Positions 32,394 to 42,988 of a DNA stretch of 64,000 nt are shown piece by piece. A model generated the notes under the pieces. The model worked only from the letters and a program-made list of their open reading frames with translations. It made no database searches and had not been told where the DNA came from. A program made the position numbers and the translations under genes. The stretch's first letter is position 1; the number at the start of each line of letters is the position of its first letter. The DNA comes from Gallionella sp. (lineage in GTDB: Bacteria > Pseudomonadota > Gammaproteobacteria > Burkholderiales > Gallionellaceae), in contig JAQTYN010000008.1 in assembly GCA_028688275.1 (NCBI GenBank), forward strand, positions 1 to 64,000. The letters run 5' to 3'.

Positions 32394-34143
32394 CCTAAAA
32401 ACCGCAGTTACCCGCCCGCATCAGCGGTGCATGTAAGTAATCGGCTGTTTTGAGGTGGGCTAATGCCAGCCACAAGCAGTTTGAGATGGTCGCAGACCAA
32501 GTTCCACACGGTGGCTGATTTTAACTGCTCCGTAGCACGAAGCACCCATTGCTGGAGCAAGGCGGAGACTCGCATCAGTGCTGCTTGAGCCTTGCCGAAA
32601 TCGGCGTGCTGTCCAGTCAACGTAATGCTTGTTTGCCCCGCATGTTCCGTTTTGCGCCCCACCGCAGACATCAGCCACGGACGACTGGTGATCGCCTCAC
32701 GGCGAGAATGTGGATTGGCTAGGCGAACGAACACGCTCCACCAGTTGTAAATCAATGCCACGGCTCTGGCCGAGAGTTGGCAGCGATGTAAATCCTGCGT
32801 GGTAAAACCACCCCAGCCCCACTGGTTCTTCAGTTCATCAAAGGCATTTTCCGCATCCGCACGGTCACGGTAGAGTTGACCCAGACTGAGTATCCCGTAC
32901 TCGGTATTGGTGACCAACACGGCATATTCGTATCCCGTGATGGCCTTACCTGATCGCCGATCCGCCTCAATAAAGCCCAACACTTGCTGGCCATTATCTT
33001 CACCCGCAATCACCATCTCGCCCTTAATCGGACGTCGCAATACCACCACCCGCCTTGCTTCAGCCCAACCCGCGAGTGCCAGTCTGCTGTCACGCCCTTC
33101 CCAGCCCTGACCTGCATTCGTCCAGTCGTTCTCACGAAACAATCGCCCAATGTGGCGTTTAACGTTTGTGGTCAGTTTGAGTTTGAACAGATATGGCTGA
33201 TCACGCGCTTCCAATTCGCGCATCAATGGGTTGTTGCCGAACGCACAGTCGCCGCGCACCAGCGCGGGTTTGCGTGTGGCGGGGAGATTGTCAAGTAGCT
33301 TCAGCAACCCTGGCTGAGTATGGCAGGCAGCATGTTCATTCCCCGCATGGACTTCAACACCCAAGACTTGGCGCAGTCCTGCCATCAGATAGGTGTGATA
33401 GGTATGCGAAGGACGACCAGGTTTCTTGGGGTTGTAGGAAACCACGGCACCTTCTTGCTTGCCATACAGCGGTTTGACGGTGGTGTCGGTATCCAGAATC
33501 CAAGCTGCGTCCAGCAACGGTGCGACGCTATCGTGGAGGTGCGTATCCAGCCACGCCGTCCCTTCAGCTTCAGGTATACGCTTGAGCGCGTTGCGCAGGG
33601 CGTCTTCCGAGATGACCTTGTTCATGTTCAACATGATTATAGATACGGCTAGGTTATGTTTGAATTTTTTCGCAGATAACTCTATGTAAATATAGTGAAA
33701 CTTTTACATAGGCTTCAAACTTCACTTGGCCGAATCAATAGGATTAACGCCATCACAACGAATTGTCGTGACGTGGGAATATCGCCTGTGACCAGACAGG
33801 GTGGATAACATCCACGTGCCCAGCACATCGGACTTGCTCGGCGCATTGTGGCTGGGATACACCAGCGGGCAACTTTCTAGCCAGCGCGCCCATAAGCCAG
33901 TCAAGGTGAGAAACTCGATAAAGTACGCTAGTTGACCCATCGGGGTTGCTGCACTTTTACTTTCCCAACGCACCTGCACACGGCCTGCTAACGTCTGCAC
34001 CCCAGCGCATGAATTCAGTACTTCTGCCTGTTGCGACCGCTTCCGTTTCGCCTCACCCATTGGGTGACTCCTCTGTTAACGACAAAACCCATATCCTGCC
34101 AGACTTTCAGCTGATTTACTCAGGGTTAACTGCGGTTTTAAGG
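32394..34143 (-). mobile_element. IS1380-like element, copy A, disrupted by a 106-bp internal insertion
   Basis: TIRs CCTAAAAACCGCAGTTAC / CCTTAAAACCGCAGTTAAC; transposase in two pieces (33722-34060 and 32408-33634). Confidence 0.85.
32408..34060 (-). pseudogene. IS1380-like transposase, interrupted copy
   Basis: Its two ORFs correspond to the N- and C-terminal parts of the intact 516-aa ORF at 34666-36216. Confidence 0.85.
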
Positions 34144-34350
34144 ATGATTGAGGTGAGCACGTGCTGGATTCGGTGCCAGCCGAATAGCGTCTAGGTAGTG
34201 CTGCATCGCTTCGTCGAACCGCCCCTCCGCCTCAAGAATATGCCCTTCGGCAATTAAATGTGTTGCTTCCTGCTCGGATGCGATTGCTTTGCATCTATCG
34301 CTATCAGAAATTGCTTGCCTAGCAGAGCGGAATCGTTCGAATATCCACAT
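34144..34350 (-). pseudogene. N-terminal fragment of TPR/O-GlcNAc-transferase-like protein, now inverted relative to the rest
   Basis: MWIFERFRSARQ...EATHLIAEGHILEAEGRFDEAMQHYLDAIRLAPNPARAHLNH; continues in frame at 36231 (+) if the segment is flipped. Confidence 0.8.
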
Positions 34351-34581
34351 GTCGCAACCTTTTTCAAGATAGTTTTCATTAAATTGCCAGCTTAGCACGG
34401 ACAGATTGTATATGAGCAAAAAATTTAAACGACGCAAGGACTCACACCCACTTTTGGCTTAAAAATTGGTGTTTTTTGGGATAAGACTATCAATAAACAG
34501 CCTACTTTTTAAATTTCCCCATTTCCCCCGCTCTTTTCAATATTTACATTCGGTAATGTATAGTGTGCGACATGTCTATCA

Positions 34582-36230
34582 CCCTTAAAACCGCAGTTAA
34601 CCCTGAGTAAATCAGCTGAAAGTCTGGCAGGATATGGTTTTTGTCGTTAACAGAGGAGTCACCCAATGGGTGAGGCGAAACGGAAGCGGTCGAAACAGTC
34701 AGAAGCACTGAATACATGCGCAGGGGTGCAGACGGTAGCGGGTCGTGTGCAAGTGCGTTGGGAAAGTAAAAGTGCAGCAACCCCGATGGGTCAACTGGCG
34801 TACTTTATCGAGTTTCTCACTTTGACTGGCTTATGGGCGCGCTGGCTAGAAAGTTGCCCGCTGGTGTATCCCAGCCACAATGCGCCGAGCAAGTCCGATG
34901 TGCTGGGCACGTGGATGTTATCCACCCTGTCTGGTCACAGGCGATATTCCCACGTCACGACAATTCGTTGTGATGGCGTTAATCCTAATCTGTTGAACAT
35001 GAACAAGGTCATCTCGGAAGATGCCCTGCGCAACGCGCTCAAGCGTATACCTGAAGCTGAAGGGACGGCGTGGCTGGATACGCACCTCCACGATAGCGTC
35101 GCACCGTTGCTGGACGCAGCTTGGATTCTGGATACCGACACCACCGTCAAACCGCTGTATGGCAAGCAAGAAGGTGCCGTGGTTTCCTACAACCCCAAGA
35201 AACCTGGTCGTCCTTCGCATACCTATCACACCTATCTGATGGCAGGACTGCGCCAAGTCTTGGGTGTTGAAGTCCATGCGGGGAATGAACATGCTGCCTG
35301 CCATACTCAGCCAGGGTTGCTGAAGCTACTTGACAATCTCCCCGCCACACGCAAACCCGCGCTGGTGCGCGGCGACTGTGCGTTCGGCAACAACCCATTG
35401 ATGCGCGAATTGGAAGCGCGTGATCAGCCATATCTGTTCAAACTCAAACTGACCACAAACGTTAAACGCCACATTGGGCGATTGTTTCGTGAGAACGACT
35501 GGACGAATGCAGGTCAGGGCTGGGAAGGGCGTGACAGCAGACTGGCACTCGCGGGTTGGGCTGAAGCAAGGCGGGTGGTGGTATTGCGACGTCCGATTAA
35601 GGGCGAGATGGTGATTGCGGGTGAAGATAATGGCCAGCAAGTGTTGGGCTTTATTGAGGCGGATCGGCGATCAGGTAAGGCCATCACGGGATACGAATAT
35701 GCCGTGTTGGTCACCAATACCGAGTACGGGATACTCAGTCTGGGTCAACTCTACCGTGACCGTGCGGATGCGGAAAATGCCTTTGATGAACTGAAGAACC
35801 AGTGGGGCTGGGGTGGTTTTACCACGCAGGATTTACATCGCTGCCAACTCTCGGCCAGAGCCGTGGCATTGATTTACAACTGGTGGAGCGTGTTCGTTCG
35901 CCTAGCCAATCCACATTCTCGCCGTGAGGCGATCACCAGTCGTCCGTGGCTGATGTCTGCGGTGGGGCGCAAAACGGAACATGCGGGGCAAACAAGCATT
36001 ACGTTGACTGGACAGCACGCCGATTTCGGCAAGGCTCAAGCAGCACTGATGCGAGTCTCCGCCTTGCTCCAGCAATGGGTGCTTCGTGCTACGGAGCAGT
36101 TAAAATCAGCCACCGTGTGGAACTTGGTCTGCGACCATCTCAAACTGCTTGTGGCTGGCATTAGCCCACCTCAAAACAGCCGATTACTTACATGCACCGC
36201 TGATGCGGGCGGGTAACTGCGGTTTTTAGG
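34582..36230 (+). mobile_element. IS1380-like element, copy B, intact
   Basis: CCTTAAAACCGCAGTTAAC ... GTAACTGCGGTTTTTAGG termini; 516-aa transposase. Left end assignable to 34582 or 34583. Confidence 0.88.
34666..36216 (+). CDS. IS1380-like family transposase
   Basis: WILDTDTTVKPLYGKQEGAVVSYNPKKPGRPSHTYHTYLMAGLRQVLGVEVHAGN; DRADAENAFDELKNQWGW. Confidence 0.88.
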   Translation: MGEAKRKRSKQSEALNTCAGVQTVAGRVQVRWESKSAATPMGQLAYFIEFLTLTGLWARWLESCPLVYPSHNAPSKSDVLGTWMLSTLSGHRRYSHVTTIRCDGVNPNLLNMNKVISEDALRNALKRIPEAEGTAWLDTHLHDSVAPLLDAAWILDTDTTVKPLYGKQEGAVVSYNPKKPGRPSHTYHTYLMAGLRQVLGVEVHAGNEHAACHTQPGLLKLLDNLPATRKPALVRGDCAFGNNPLMRELEARDQPYLFKLKLTTNVKRHIGRLFRENDWTNAGQGWEGRDSRLALAGWAEARRVVVLRRPIKGEMVIAGEDNGQQVLGFIEADRRSGKAITGYEYAVLVTNTEYGILSLGQLYRDRADAENAFDELKNQWGWGGFTTQDLHRCQLSARAVALIYNWWSVFVRLANPHSRREAITSRPWLMSAVGRKTEHAGQTSITLTGQHADFGKAQAALMRVSALLQQWVLRATEQLKSATVWNLVCDHLKLLVAGISPPQNSRLLTCTADAGG

Positions 36231-36385
36231 ATCATGGCAATATTTTGATGTTGAAGGGGGACTTGAGCGGCGCGCTGGATGCTTTTAGGAATGCGCTCAA
36301 ACACAAACCAGATTATGCTGGGGCTTACCTCAACATGGGCAATGCCCTGCTGGACAGTATGACGAGGCGGTGGCGAACTACCATA
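36231..36385 (+). pseudogene. Internal TPR fragment of the OGT-like gene
   Basis: GNILMLKGDLSGALDAFRNALKHKPDYAGAYLNMGNALLDS, then a frameshift near 36354-36362. Confidence 0.8.
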
Positions 36386-37374
36386 ACCTCAGTTCGACCT
36401 AATTTTATTGCACAAATGGTAGCAAATCGGCATGGTTGATATTGAGGGAAGGTTTCTTTTCCTGATAGGAATATGCGATCAGGCATGCGATGGCATTGAC
36501 GACGAAGTTTCTCAATGAACGATGACGAGAGTGTTCAAGGTTGAAGGTGTTTTTCAATTGGTCGTTGATGGTTTCGATAATGCTGCGTTTGCGCAGGATC
36601 AACTTGTCAAATGCGGCTATGACTTTGGGTTTCATGTTCTTTTTCAGGGTGGTAATCAATTCCACATTTTGTTTCGCCAATAGCTCGGTGAGTTTTTTGG
36701 AAACATAGCCTCTATCACCAAATAGCTTACCAATCAGTCTCTTAACCAAGTTTGGCACGGGTGTGCGGTCATCCACATTGCCCCGCGTGAGACAGAAAGA
36801 CAGGATTTCTCCGCAATCATTGACCATAAAGTGCAGCTTGAAGCCATAGAACCAGCCCGTGGAACTCTTGACTCGCCCAGCCAGCTCTTTAAAGGTTTTA
36901 TGCCGAGGAATGCGGATGTTCTCACAGACCCGCAATGGCGTGGAATCCACAAAAGCAATTCCGCGACTTTGACCACAGCGGCTTTGCATAAAGGCCGTCA
37001 AGGGTTCAAGGATCTCTGACATCAGCTCCACAAAACGGTTATAGCTCGGTAAGTTGGGAAATTCACCTTTAAGGTTCTGCGCCAGATGCTTGGTGTAGAA
37101 CCATTTCAGCGTACGATAGCCGCTGGTTTGGTACAACACCACAATCGTGATGATCTCACTTTCGCATAGCATCTTCGGCGTATTGCGCTTACAACGCCCA
37201 TTCAGCAAGCGTGTCCGCTGCCATTCGGGGATAAAAACAGCACAAAAATCATCAATATCGCAAAATAGTTTGTGTAAAATCATCACTGCAGCCTTTCTCT
37301 GAAGATCACGGGAGGTTAGAAACCCTATTCTTTCAGATTCTTAAGGCTGCTGCTTATTTTGGTCGAACTGAGGT
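36386..37374 (-). mobile_element. IS982-family element with 7-bp target duplication TACCATA
   Basis: TIR ACCTCAGTTCGACC / GGTCGAACTGAGGT; flanks TACCATA on both sides. Confidence 0.88.
36405..37286 (-). CDS. IS982 family transposase
   Basis: HKLFCDIDDFCAVFIPEWQ; SEIITIVVLYQTSGYRTLKWFYTKHL; GFKLHFMVNDCGEI; GDRGYVSKKL. Confidence 0.88.
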   Translation of the reverse strand: MMILHKLFCDIDDFCAVFIPEWQRTRLLNGRCKRNTPKMLCESEIITIVVLYQTSGYRTLKWFYTKHLAQNLKGEFPNLPSYNRFVELMSEILEPLTAFMQSRCGQSRGIAFVDSTPLRVCENIRIPRHKTFKELAGRVKSSTGWFYGFKLHFMVNDCGEILSFCLTRGNVDDRTPVPNLVKRLIGKLFGDRGYVSKKLTELLAKQNVELITTLKKNMKPKVIAAFDKLILRKRSIIETINDQLKNTFNLEHSRHRSLRNFVVNAIACLIAYSYQEKKPSLNINHADLLPFVQ

Positions 37375-38989
37375 TACCATAGGGCATTGGAAATTCAGTC
37401 CGATTACGCCGAGGTGCGTTGTGGTCTGGGCGTTGCCCTGAAAGAACTTGGTCAACTAGACAGCGCGATAGCGAGTTTTCGCCACGCGCGGGAGATCAAT
37501 CCAGACTTGGTCGAGGCGCGTTCCAACTTGGGCAATGTTTTGGGAGACCTCTACAACACTGGAAATGCGCTATTGGACAGTGGAAAACTAACCGATGCAG
37601 TGGCCGAGTTGCCGCCAAGCACTGAAAATCAAACCTGATTGCGTCGAGGTACATAACAATCTGGGTCTTGTACTGCAAAAACTTGGACAACTTAATGGCG
37701 CGATGGCAAGTTACCGCCGCGCACTGGAGATTGAACCCAACTTCATTGACGCGTTTGACAATCTGTTGTTTGCCCTGAATTACACCGCCAGCCATTCACC
37801 CTCATATTATCTCGAACAGGCACGCCTATTTGGTCAGGTCGTTGCAAGAAAAGTGACATCGCGTTTTTCTGCTTGGCAGTGTGTGGCTCGACCAGAATGC
37901 CTGCGGGTGGGTATGGTGTCGGGAGACTTGCGCGAGCATTCAGTGGGATATTTTTTAGAGGGGCTGTTGACCCATATTGACCAGACCCGCATCGAACTGA
38001 TTGCTTATCCGATACAAGACAAGAAAGATGAGCTCATCGCCCGCATCCGTAGATATTTCACTGAGTGGAAACCACCGACCAACAAAGACGATGAGATCGC
38101 TGCGCGATTGATCCACGCCGACGGCGTGCATGTCTTGATTGATCTTTCTGGATACACGGATTACAACCGTCTGCCCGTATTCGCTTGGAAGCCTGCTCCA
38201 GTACAGGTTTCATGGCTAGGACTGCCATCCACGACTGGAATAATGGAGATGGATTACGTGCTGGGGGATCCCTATGCTATTCCCACAGGAGATGAAAGTC
38301 ATTTTTCGGAAGCCGTGTGGCGAATGCCCGAAAGTTGCCTGTGTCTAGCCATTCCTGCGTCCCCCGTGAAGGTCGCTCCGCTTCCTATGCTTTCAGCGGG
38401 ATATATAACTTTTGGGAGTTTCAATAACCTGACCAAAATAACCGATGCGGTGGTGCAGGTGTGGGCGCGTATACTGCTGTCCGTGCCAAACTCACGGCTG
38501 TTACTGAAGACGACGCAGTTAATTGATCCCGTTGTTCGCATGAAGACCCACCAGCGTTTCGCAGCCTGTGGCATTGCATCTGATCGGATATTTCTGTCTG
38601 GGACACTGGCCTCCCGCGATGCTCACTTAGCGATGTACAACAAAGTCGATATCGCCTTAGACACATTTCCTTTTCCTGGGGGCACCACCAGTGTGGAAGC
38701 CCTGTGGATGGGTGTGCCTGTTTTGAGCATGCGTGGTGACAGATTTATTTCGCTCACTGCTGCAAGCATCGCCCACAACGCTGGATTGCCAGACTGGGTC
38801 GCCGCCGATGAAGATGATTACGTTGCCAAAGCTGTGGCATTCACGTCCAATTTTGAACACTTAGCAGCCTTGCGCGCTGATTTGCGGCAACAAGTGCTGG
38901 CATCCCCGTTATTCGATGGCTCTAGCTTTGCTCGGAATTTCGAGGATGCGCTGTGGGATATGTGGCAGATGCGAACCCAAGGCAGTTAG
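37375..38989 (+). pseudogene. C-terminal part of TPR/O-linked GlcNAc transferase-like (GT41) gene, frameshifted near 37610
   Basis: TPRs in 37387-37638; the 37595-38989 ORF has the GT41 region (RVGMVSGDLREHSVGYFLEGLLTHID...HVLIDLSGYTDYNRLPVFAWKPAPVQVSWLGLPSTTG...FPFPGGTTSVEALWMGVPVLSMRGDRF). Confidence 0.85.
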
Positions 38990-39116
38990 TTCACACCACA
39001 TAAGACGAACTGGTTCGAGCGCGCACTCTGCTGAAGACGGATATGAAGGGGTTGGGTGTTGTTGATGCGGTCAAGTGAAGTTTGAAGTGCGAGTGCAATT
39101 GCCACTTACATTGGCT

Positions 39117-39338
39117 TTATTCTTGTGCTAAATGTTCGCTATGAAGTTGTCCTACCAGCACAGCTAACACGCTTCTGAATTGCTCCTCGTCACATCCCAT
39201 CAACACGGCATCATCAAGCGCATCTTGGCAGACTTGTTGAATCTCGACCAAATTTTCGTGCATGACCTTGTTTTTTTCTACACAGGCAATCACCGTGCCT
39301 TGTGGCGATCGCCAGACAATATCTTGAGTCATCGTCAT
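39117..39338 (-). CDS. Hypothetical protein overlapping the dcd stop
   Basis: 73-aa ORF directly downstream of dcd. Confidence 0.5.
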   Translation of the reverse strand: MTMTQDIVWRSPQGTVIACVEKNKVMHENLVEIQQVCQDALDDAVLMGCDEEQFRSVLAVLVGQLHSEHLAQE

Positions 39339-39904
39339 TATATTTTCGGCAAGGTAACGCCCACTTGCCCTTGGTATTTACCGTTGCGGTCTTTGTAAGA
39401 GGTTTCGCATACTTCGTCGGATTCAAAGAATAGCACTTGAGCAATGCCTTCATGGGCATATATCTTGGCAGGTAGCGGGGTCGTGTTAGAAAACTCCAAT
39501 GTGACATAGCCTTCCCATTCAGGCTCAAAGGGGGTGACGTTGACGATAATACCACACCGCGCATAGGTCGATTTGCCAAGACAAATGGTTAAGACATTGC
39601 GAGGGATACGGAAGTATTCAACCGTGCGGGCCAAAGCAAAAGAGTTGGGCGGAATAATGCAATAGTCACCGTTCACTTCCACAAATGAATTTGGATCGAA
39701 ATTTTTAGGGTCAACGATAGTGCTGTTGATGTTGGTGAATAATTTGAACTCATTGGAACAGCGAATATCGTACCCATAGCTGGATGTCCCATAAGAAACA
39801 ATACGCTTGCCATCTATTTCTTTCACTTGATTGGGTTCAAACGGCTCTATCATACCGTGCTGTTCCGCCATGCGGCGTATCCATCTGTCTGATTTAATGC
39901 TCAT
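39338..39904 (-). CDS. dcd: dCTP deaminase
   Basis: [22 protein letters not shown]...[20 protein letters not shown]...[31 protein letters not shown]. Confidence 0.96.
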   Translation of the reverse strand: MSIKSDRWIRRMAEQHGMIEPFEPNQVKEIDGKRIVSYGTSSYGYDIRCSNEFKLFTNINSTIVDPKNFDPNSFVEVNGDYCIIPPNSFALARTVEYFRIPRNVLTICLGKSTYARCGIIVNVTPFEPEWEGYVTLEFSNTTPLPAKIYAHEGIAQVLFFESDEVCETSYKDRNGKYQGQVGVTLPKI

Positions 39905-40123
39905 TGTGCTGCGGTGAACGTATCCATGCCGAAAAAGGGCATGACGTACACGCGTCTCCATAAATGTTATGAGCACATGATTTTACCCGAATGCATCCTG
40001 AACAGGGAAGTTTCATATTGATTCTGCGCTAACTCATTATTTTATTGAAATTAAATACAGCAAGCGGTGGTCGGGTGTCGGAGTCTGTTATATAATCCGC
40101 GCCCATTTTACAAGGGGTATGCC

Positions 40124-40504
40124 ATGCAAAGAATCATGCTAAAAGCCAAGTTGCACCGTGTGCATGTAACGCACTCTGAGTTGCATTACGAAGGCTCGTG
40201 TGCGATTGACGATGACTTGTTGGATGCAGCAGATATACAGGAATATCAACAAATAGATATTTACAACGTCACAAATGGCGAGCGTTTTACAACGTACGCG
40301 ATTCGCGCACAACGTGGTTCGGGGCTGATTTCGGTCAATGGGGCTGCTGCACACAAAGCCAATCCTGGCGACTTACTTATTATCGCAACCTACGCAATGT
40401 ATTCTGAAGCGGAATTGCAAGACTATCATCCGCAATTGGTCTACGTGGACGAGCACAACCGCATTAAAGATAAGCGTGACAAAATCCCTGTTCAGGCCGC
40501 CTAA
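40124..40504 (+). CDS. panD: Aspartate 1-decarboxylase
   Basis: [29 protein letters not shown] (GS self-cleavage site). Confidence 0.96.
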   Translation: MQRIMLKAKLHRVHVTHSELHYEGSCAIDDDLLDAADIQEYQQIDIYNVTNGERFTTYAIRAQRGSGLISVNGAAAHKANPGDLLIIATYAMYSEAELQDYHPQLVYVDEHNRIKDKRDKIPVQAA

Positions 40505-40523
40505 TTTTTGTCCATCAAAATGC

Positions 40524-40551
40524 AAAAAAGCTGGATTTCTCCAGCTTTTTT
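40524..40551 (+). terminator. Terminator after panD
   Basis: aaaaaagctggatttctccagctttttt. Confidence 0.85.
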
Positions 40552-40566
40552 GTTGAGGTGCCTTGC

Positions 40567-41109
40567 TTAGAACTTAAATACGGCACCTACCGAAATGACA
40601 TTCGCATTGCCATTGGTTTTTACCCCTGCGTTCAAGACGGCGGCAGGGTAACTATCCCAACCGAAACGTACGGCAACACCTTGGGACACGTCATATTGTG
40701 CTCCAAGCCCGTAAGTTAAACCCGTGCGACTTGTGCCTTGACTGGTAAAGCCTGCGGTGGTGGTTTTTGTGCTGGCTGCACCCAATTTTCCGAACAGTTC
40801 AAAATTACGTGTGATCGGCAACGCGCCGACCGCCACCAAACTCAGTGCGTCACCTTTTGCGGTTGAGCCATTGACTGCGGTTGTTTTGCCTATGCCTGTA
40901 AATTGCATTTCAACGGCCAAATTGGGGCTGTATTGATAGCCAAACAAACCACCGTAAACGAAATCTGAAGTCTTGCTTAAGGCAACGTTACTGGTCACGC
41001 CTAACTTGCCGCTCCCCAACGTCCCACCCACATAAAAACCTTCGTTGGCTGCAAAAGCAGGTGCCGCAACAGCCGATAACAAAGCAAGCGCAATAATTTT
41101 TTTGATCAT
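40567..41109 (-). CDS. Outer-membrane beta-barrel (OmpA/OmpX-like) protein
   Basis: MIKKIIALALLSAVAAPAFAANEGFYVGGTLGSG...; terminal F. Confidence 0.75.
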   Translation of the reverse strand: MIKKIIALALLSAVAAPAFAANEGFYVGGTLGSGKLGVTSNVALSKTSDFVYGGLFGYQYSPNLAVEMQFTGIGKTTAVNGSTAKGDALSLVAVGALPITRNFELFGKLGAASTKTTTAGFTSQGTSRTGLTYGLGAQYDVSQGVAVRFGWDSYPAAVLNAGVKTNGNANVISVGAVFKF

Positions 41110-41231
41110 TTTTAAACTCCTATTAAAATTTAGACAATTAGAATGCCGCAGCGACTTAGGTGTCAGCATGCAACGCCCTAAATGTAGATGGTGAAACGAC
41201 CAAGACGATGGTCGCTAGATTCAATAAGCAC

Positions 41232-41260
41232 AAAAAAGCCCCTCTTGCGAGGGGCTTCTT
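41232..41260 (-). terminator. Terminator of pilin gene 1
   Basis: aaaaaagcccctcttgcgaggggcttctt. Confidence 0.75.
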
Positions 41261-41275
41261 ATCAATCAAGCCAGA

Positions 41276-41749
41276 TTATTGGCAAGATTTAGGCAGTAAT
41301 GTCAATGGCAATGGACTTGCACCAACCACTGCAACGCTGGTTGTAGTTGAGGGAACGTCTGCGCCAGCAAGACCGTTTGCACAAGTCCAAGCACCTGTCA
41401 CGGTGTTGTAATTCATGTGAACAGCTAAGTTAGCGATTTTGCTACTTACGCCAGTAGGTTTAAATGTGGCTTGGATAGAAGTTGTGTTTGCGACGGGACC
41501 AACGGTCACGCCAGAAACATATTTACCTGTTGTAACCGCGCTGATTGCAGAAACAGACCAATTGCCATCAGTGGTGAAGGCTTCTGTCATTGGAGTCTTC
41601 AGGCCATCCAACAAAGTGAACGCTTCAGCGGCTTGAGCGCGAGCTGTGTAATCGCCGTAAGCAGGAATCGCTACTGCAGCCAAAATACCGATAATTGCAA
41701 CGACAATCATCAGTTCGATCAATGTAAAACCTTTTTGAATGTTCTTCAT
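41276..41749 (-). CDS. Type IV pilin (PilA-like)
   Basis: [39 protein letters not shown] (prepilin peptidase site); C-terminal Cys pair. Confidence 0.93.
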   Translation of the reverse strand: MKNIQKGFTLIELMIVVAIIGILAAVAIPAYGDYTARAQAAEAFTLLDGLKTPMTEAFTTDGNWSVSAISAVTTGKYVSGVTVGPVANTTSIQATFKPTGVSSKIANLAVHMNYNTVTGAWTCANGLAGADVPSTTTSVAVVGASPLPLTLLPKSCQ

Positions 41750-41802
41750 TTTAAAGCTCCTTAAGTTAAGTGGACACACGTTATTGTGTGGCAAGTCTAT
41801 TA

Positions 41803-41818
41803 AGCAAGAGCTATGCCA
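41803..41818 (-). promoter_or_regulatory. Putative sigma-54 (-24/-12) promoter of pilin gene 1
   Basis: Reverse strand TGGCATAGCTCTTGCT: GG-N10-GC spacing. Confidence 0.75.
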
Positions 41819-42211
41819 TATTTTAGGTATAATTGAGCTTGATTTAATGGGGTGCGAGTGATTTTTGGCTAAATTTGAATGGCTAGCTTGCAATATTCTT
41901 GCTTGTGAGCTACCTAAAGCTTGCGCGTAGCTTACTTGATGTAGGGTGTAAAAAGATCGTCACTCGCGTGACAATAGTGGTCACTACCTTGGTGGAGTCT
42001 TAAAAATTGAATACACGAGTGAATAGCATTAAAAATTGTACTATGTTGCAAGCTTGCAAAGTTGAATGGCTTAATTGTGATGCGATTTAGCATTTATCTA
42101 CGAGTATTCCCTTAATCTAGAAGCCCCAAAATAGTCGTCTAGCCGTCAGCTAAGTGTTTGTAGCAAGGTGGCAGATGGATAGGATTTTTATATGAACAGT
42201 GTTAACCCATC

Positions 42212-42988
42212 ATGACCCCCATCCTTATTTTTGATATTGAAACTATTCCCGATATTGCAGGGCTACGCATTTTGCATGGGCTGGATGACAATGTGAGTGA
42301 TGTCGAGGTGGCAGAAATGGCATTTCAAGTGAGTCGCCAAAGAACAGGTGGCGATTTTGTGCCACACCATTTACAGCGAGTGGTGGCGATTTCTTGTGTT
42401 TTGCGGCTAGGCACTCATTTTAAAGTGTGGTCATTGGGTGATCTGGGTGAGAGCGAAGGCAGTCTTATTCAGCGTTTTTTTGATGGCATCGAAAAATATA
42501 CGCCGCAACTTGTTTCGTGGAATGGCGGCGGTTGTGAATTGCCCGTATTGCACTATCGCGGCCTGATTCACGGGGTGGTTTGTCCACGATACTGGGATAG
42601 AGGCGAGCGCGATAGTAATTTTGAACAGAATAATTACCTCAATCGCGATCACACGAGATATTTGGATTTGATGGAATTATTGGCAAGGAAAACTGAAAAT
42701 CTTTCCCTGAGTGACTTTTCCAAGCTCATCGGTTTGCCAGCGAAGATCGGAATGGATAGTAGCAACGTGTGGGATGCTTATCAGAACGGGCAGCTAGCTG
42801 AGATTCGCCATGACTGTGAACTCAATGCGCTGAGTACCTATCTGGTGTTCACGCGCTTTCAGATGATGCGGGGGGTGTTGAGCCGCGATGCCTATCAACA
42901 AGAATGTGACCTCGTGCGTGCAGAATTGCAAAAACTTAACCAAGCACATCTCAACGCATATCTCGCTGCATGGGAACCTACCAAGTGA
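42212..42988 (+). CDS. 3'-5' exonuclease (PolB exonuclease-like)
   Basis: ILIFDIETIPD...LVSWNGGGCELPVLHYRGL...RYLDLMELL...HDCELNALSTYLVF. Confidence 0.85.
   Translation: MTPILIFDIETIPDIAGLRILHGLDDNVSDVEVAEMAFQVSRQRTGGDFVPHHLQRVVAISCVLRLGTHFKVWSLGDLGESEGSLIQRFFDGIEKYTPQLVSWNGGGCELPVLHYRGLIHGVVCPRYWDRGERDSNFEQNNYLNRDHTRYLDLMELLARKTENLSLSDFSKLIGLPAKIGMDSSNVWDAYQNGQLAEIRHDCELNALSTYLVFTRFQMMRGVLSRDAYQQECDLVRAELQKLNQAHLNAYLAAWEPTK

Noticed and set aside
32907-33689. Several plus-strand ORFs (67-110 aa) opposite IS copy A, mirrored opposite copy B
   Set aside because: Their duplication simply reflects the two IS copies; they are antisense shadows of the transposase.
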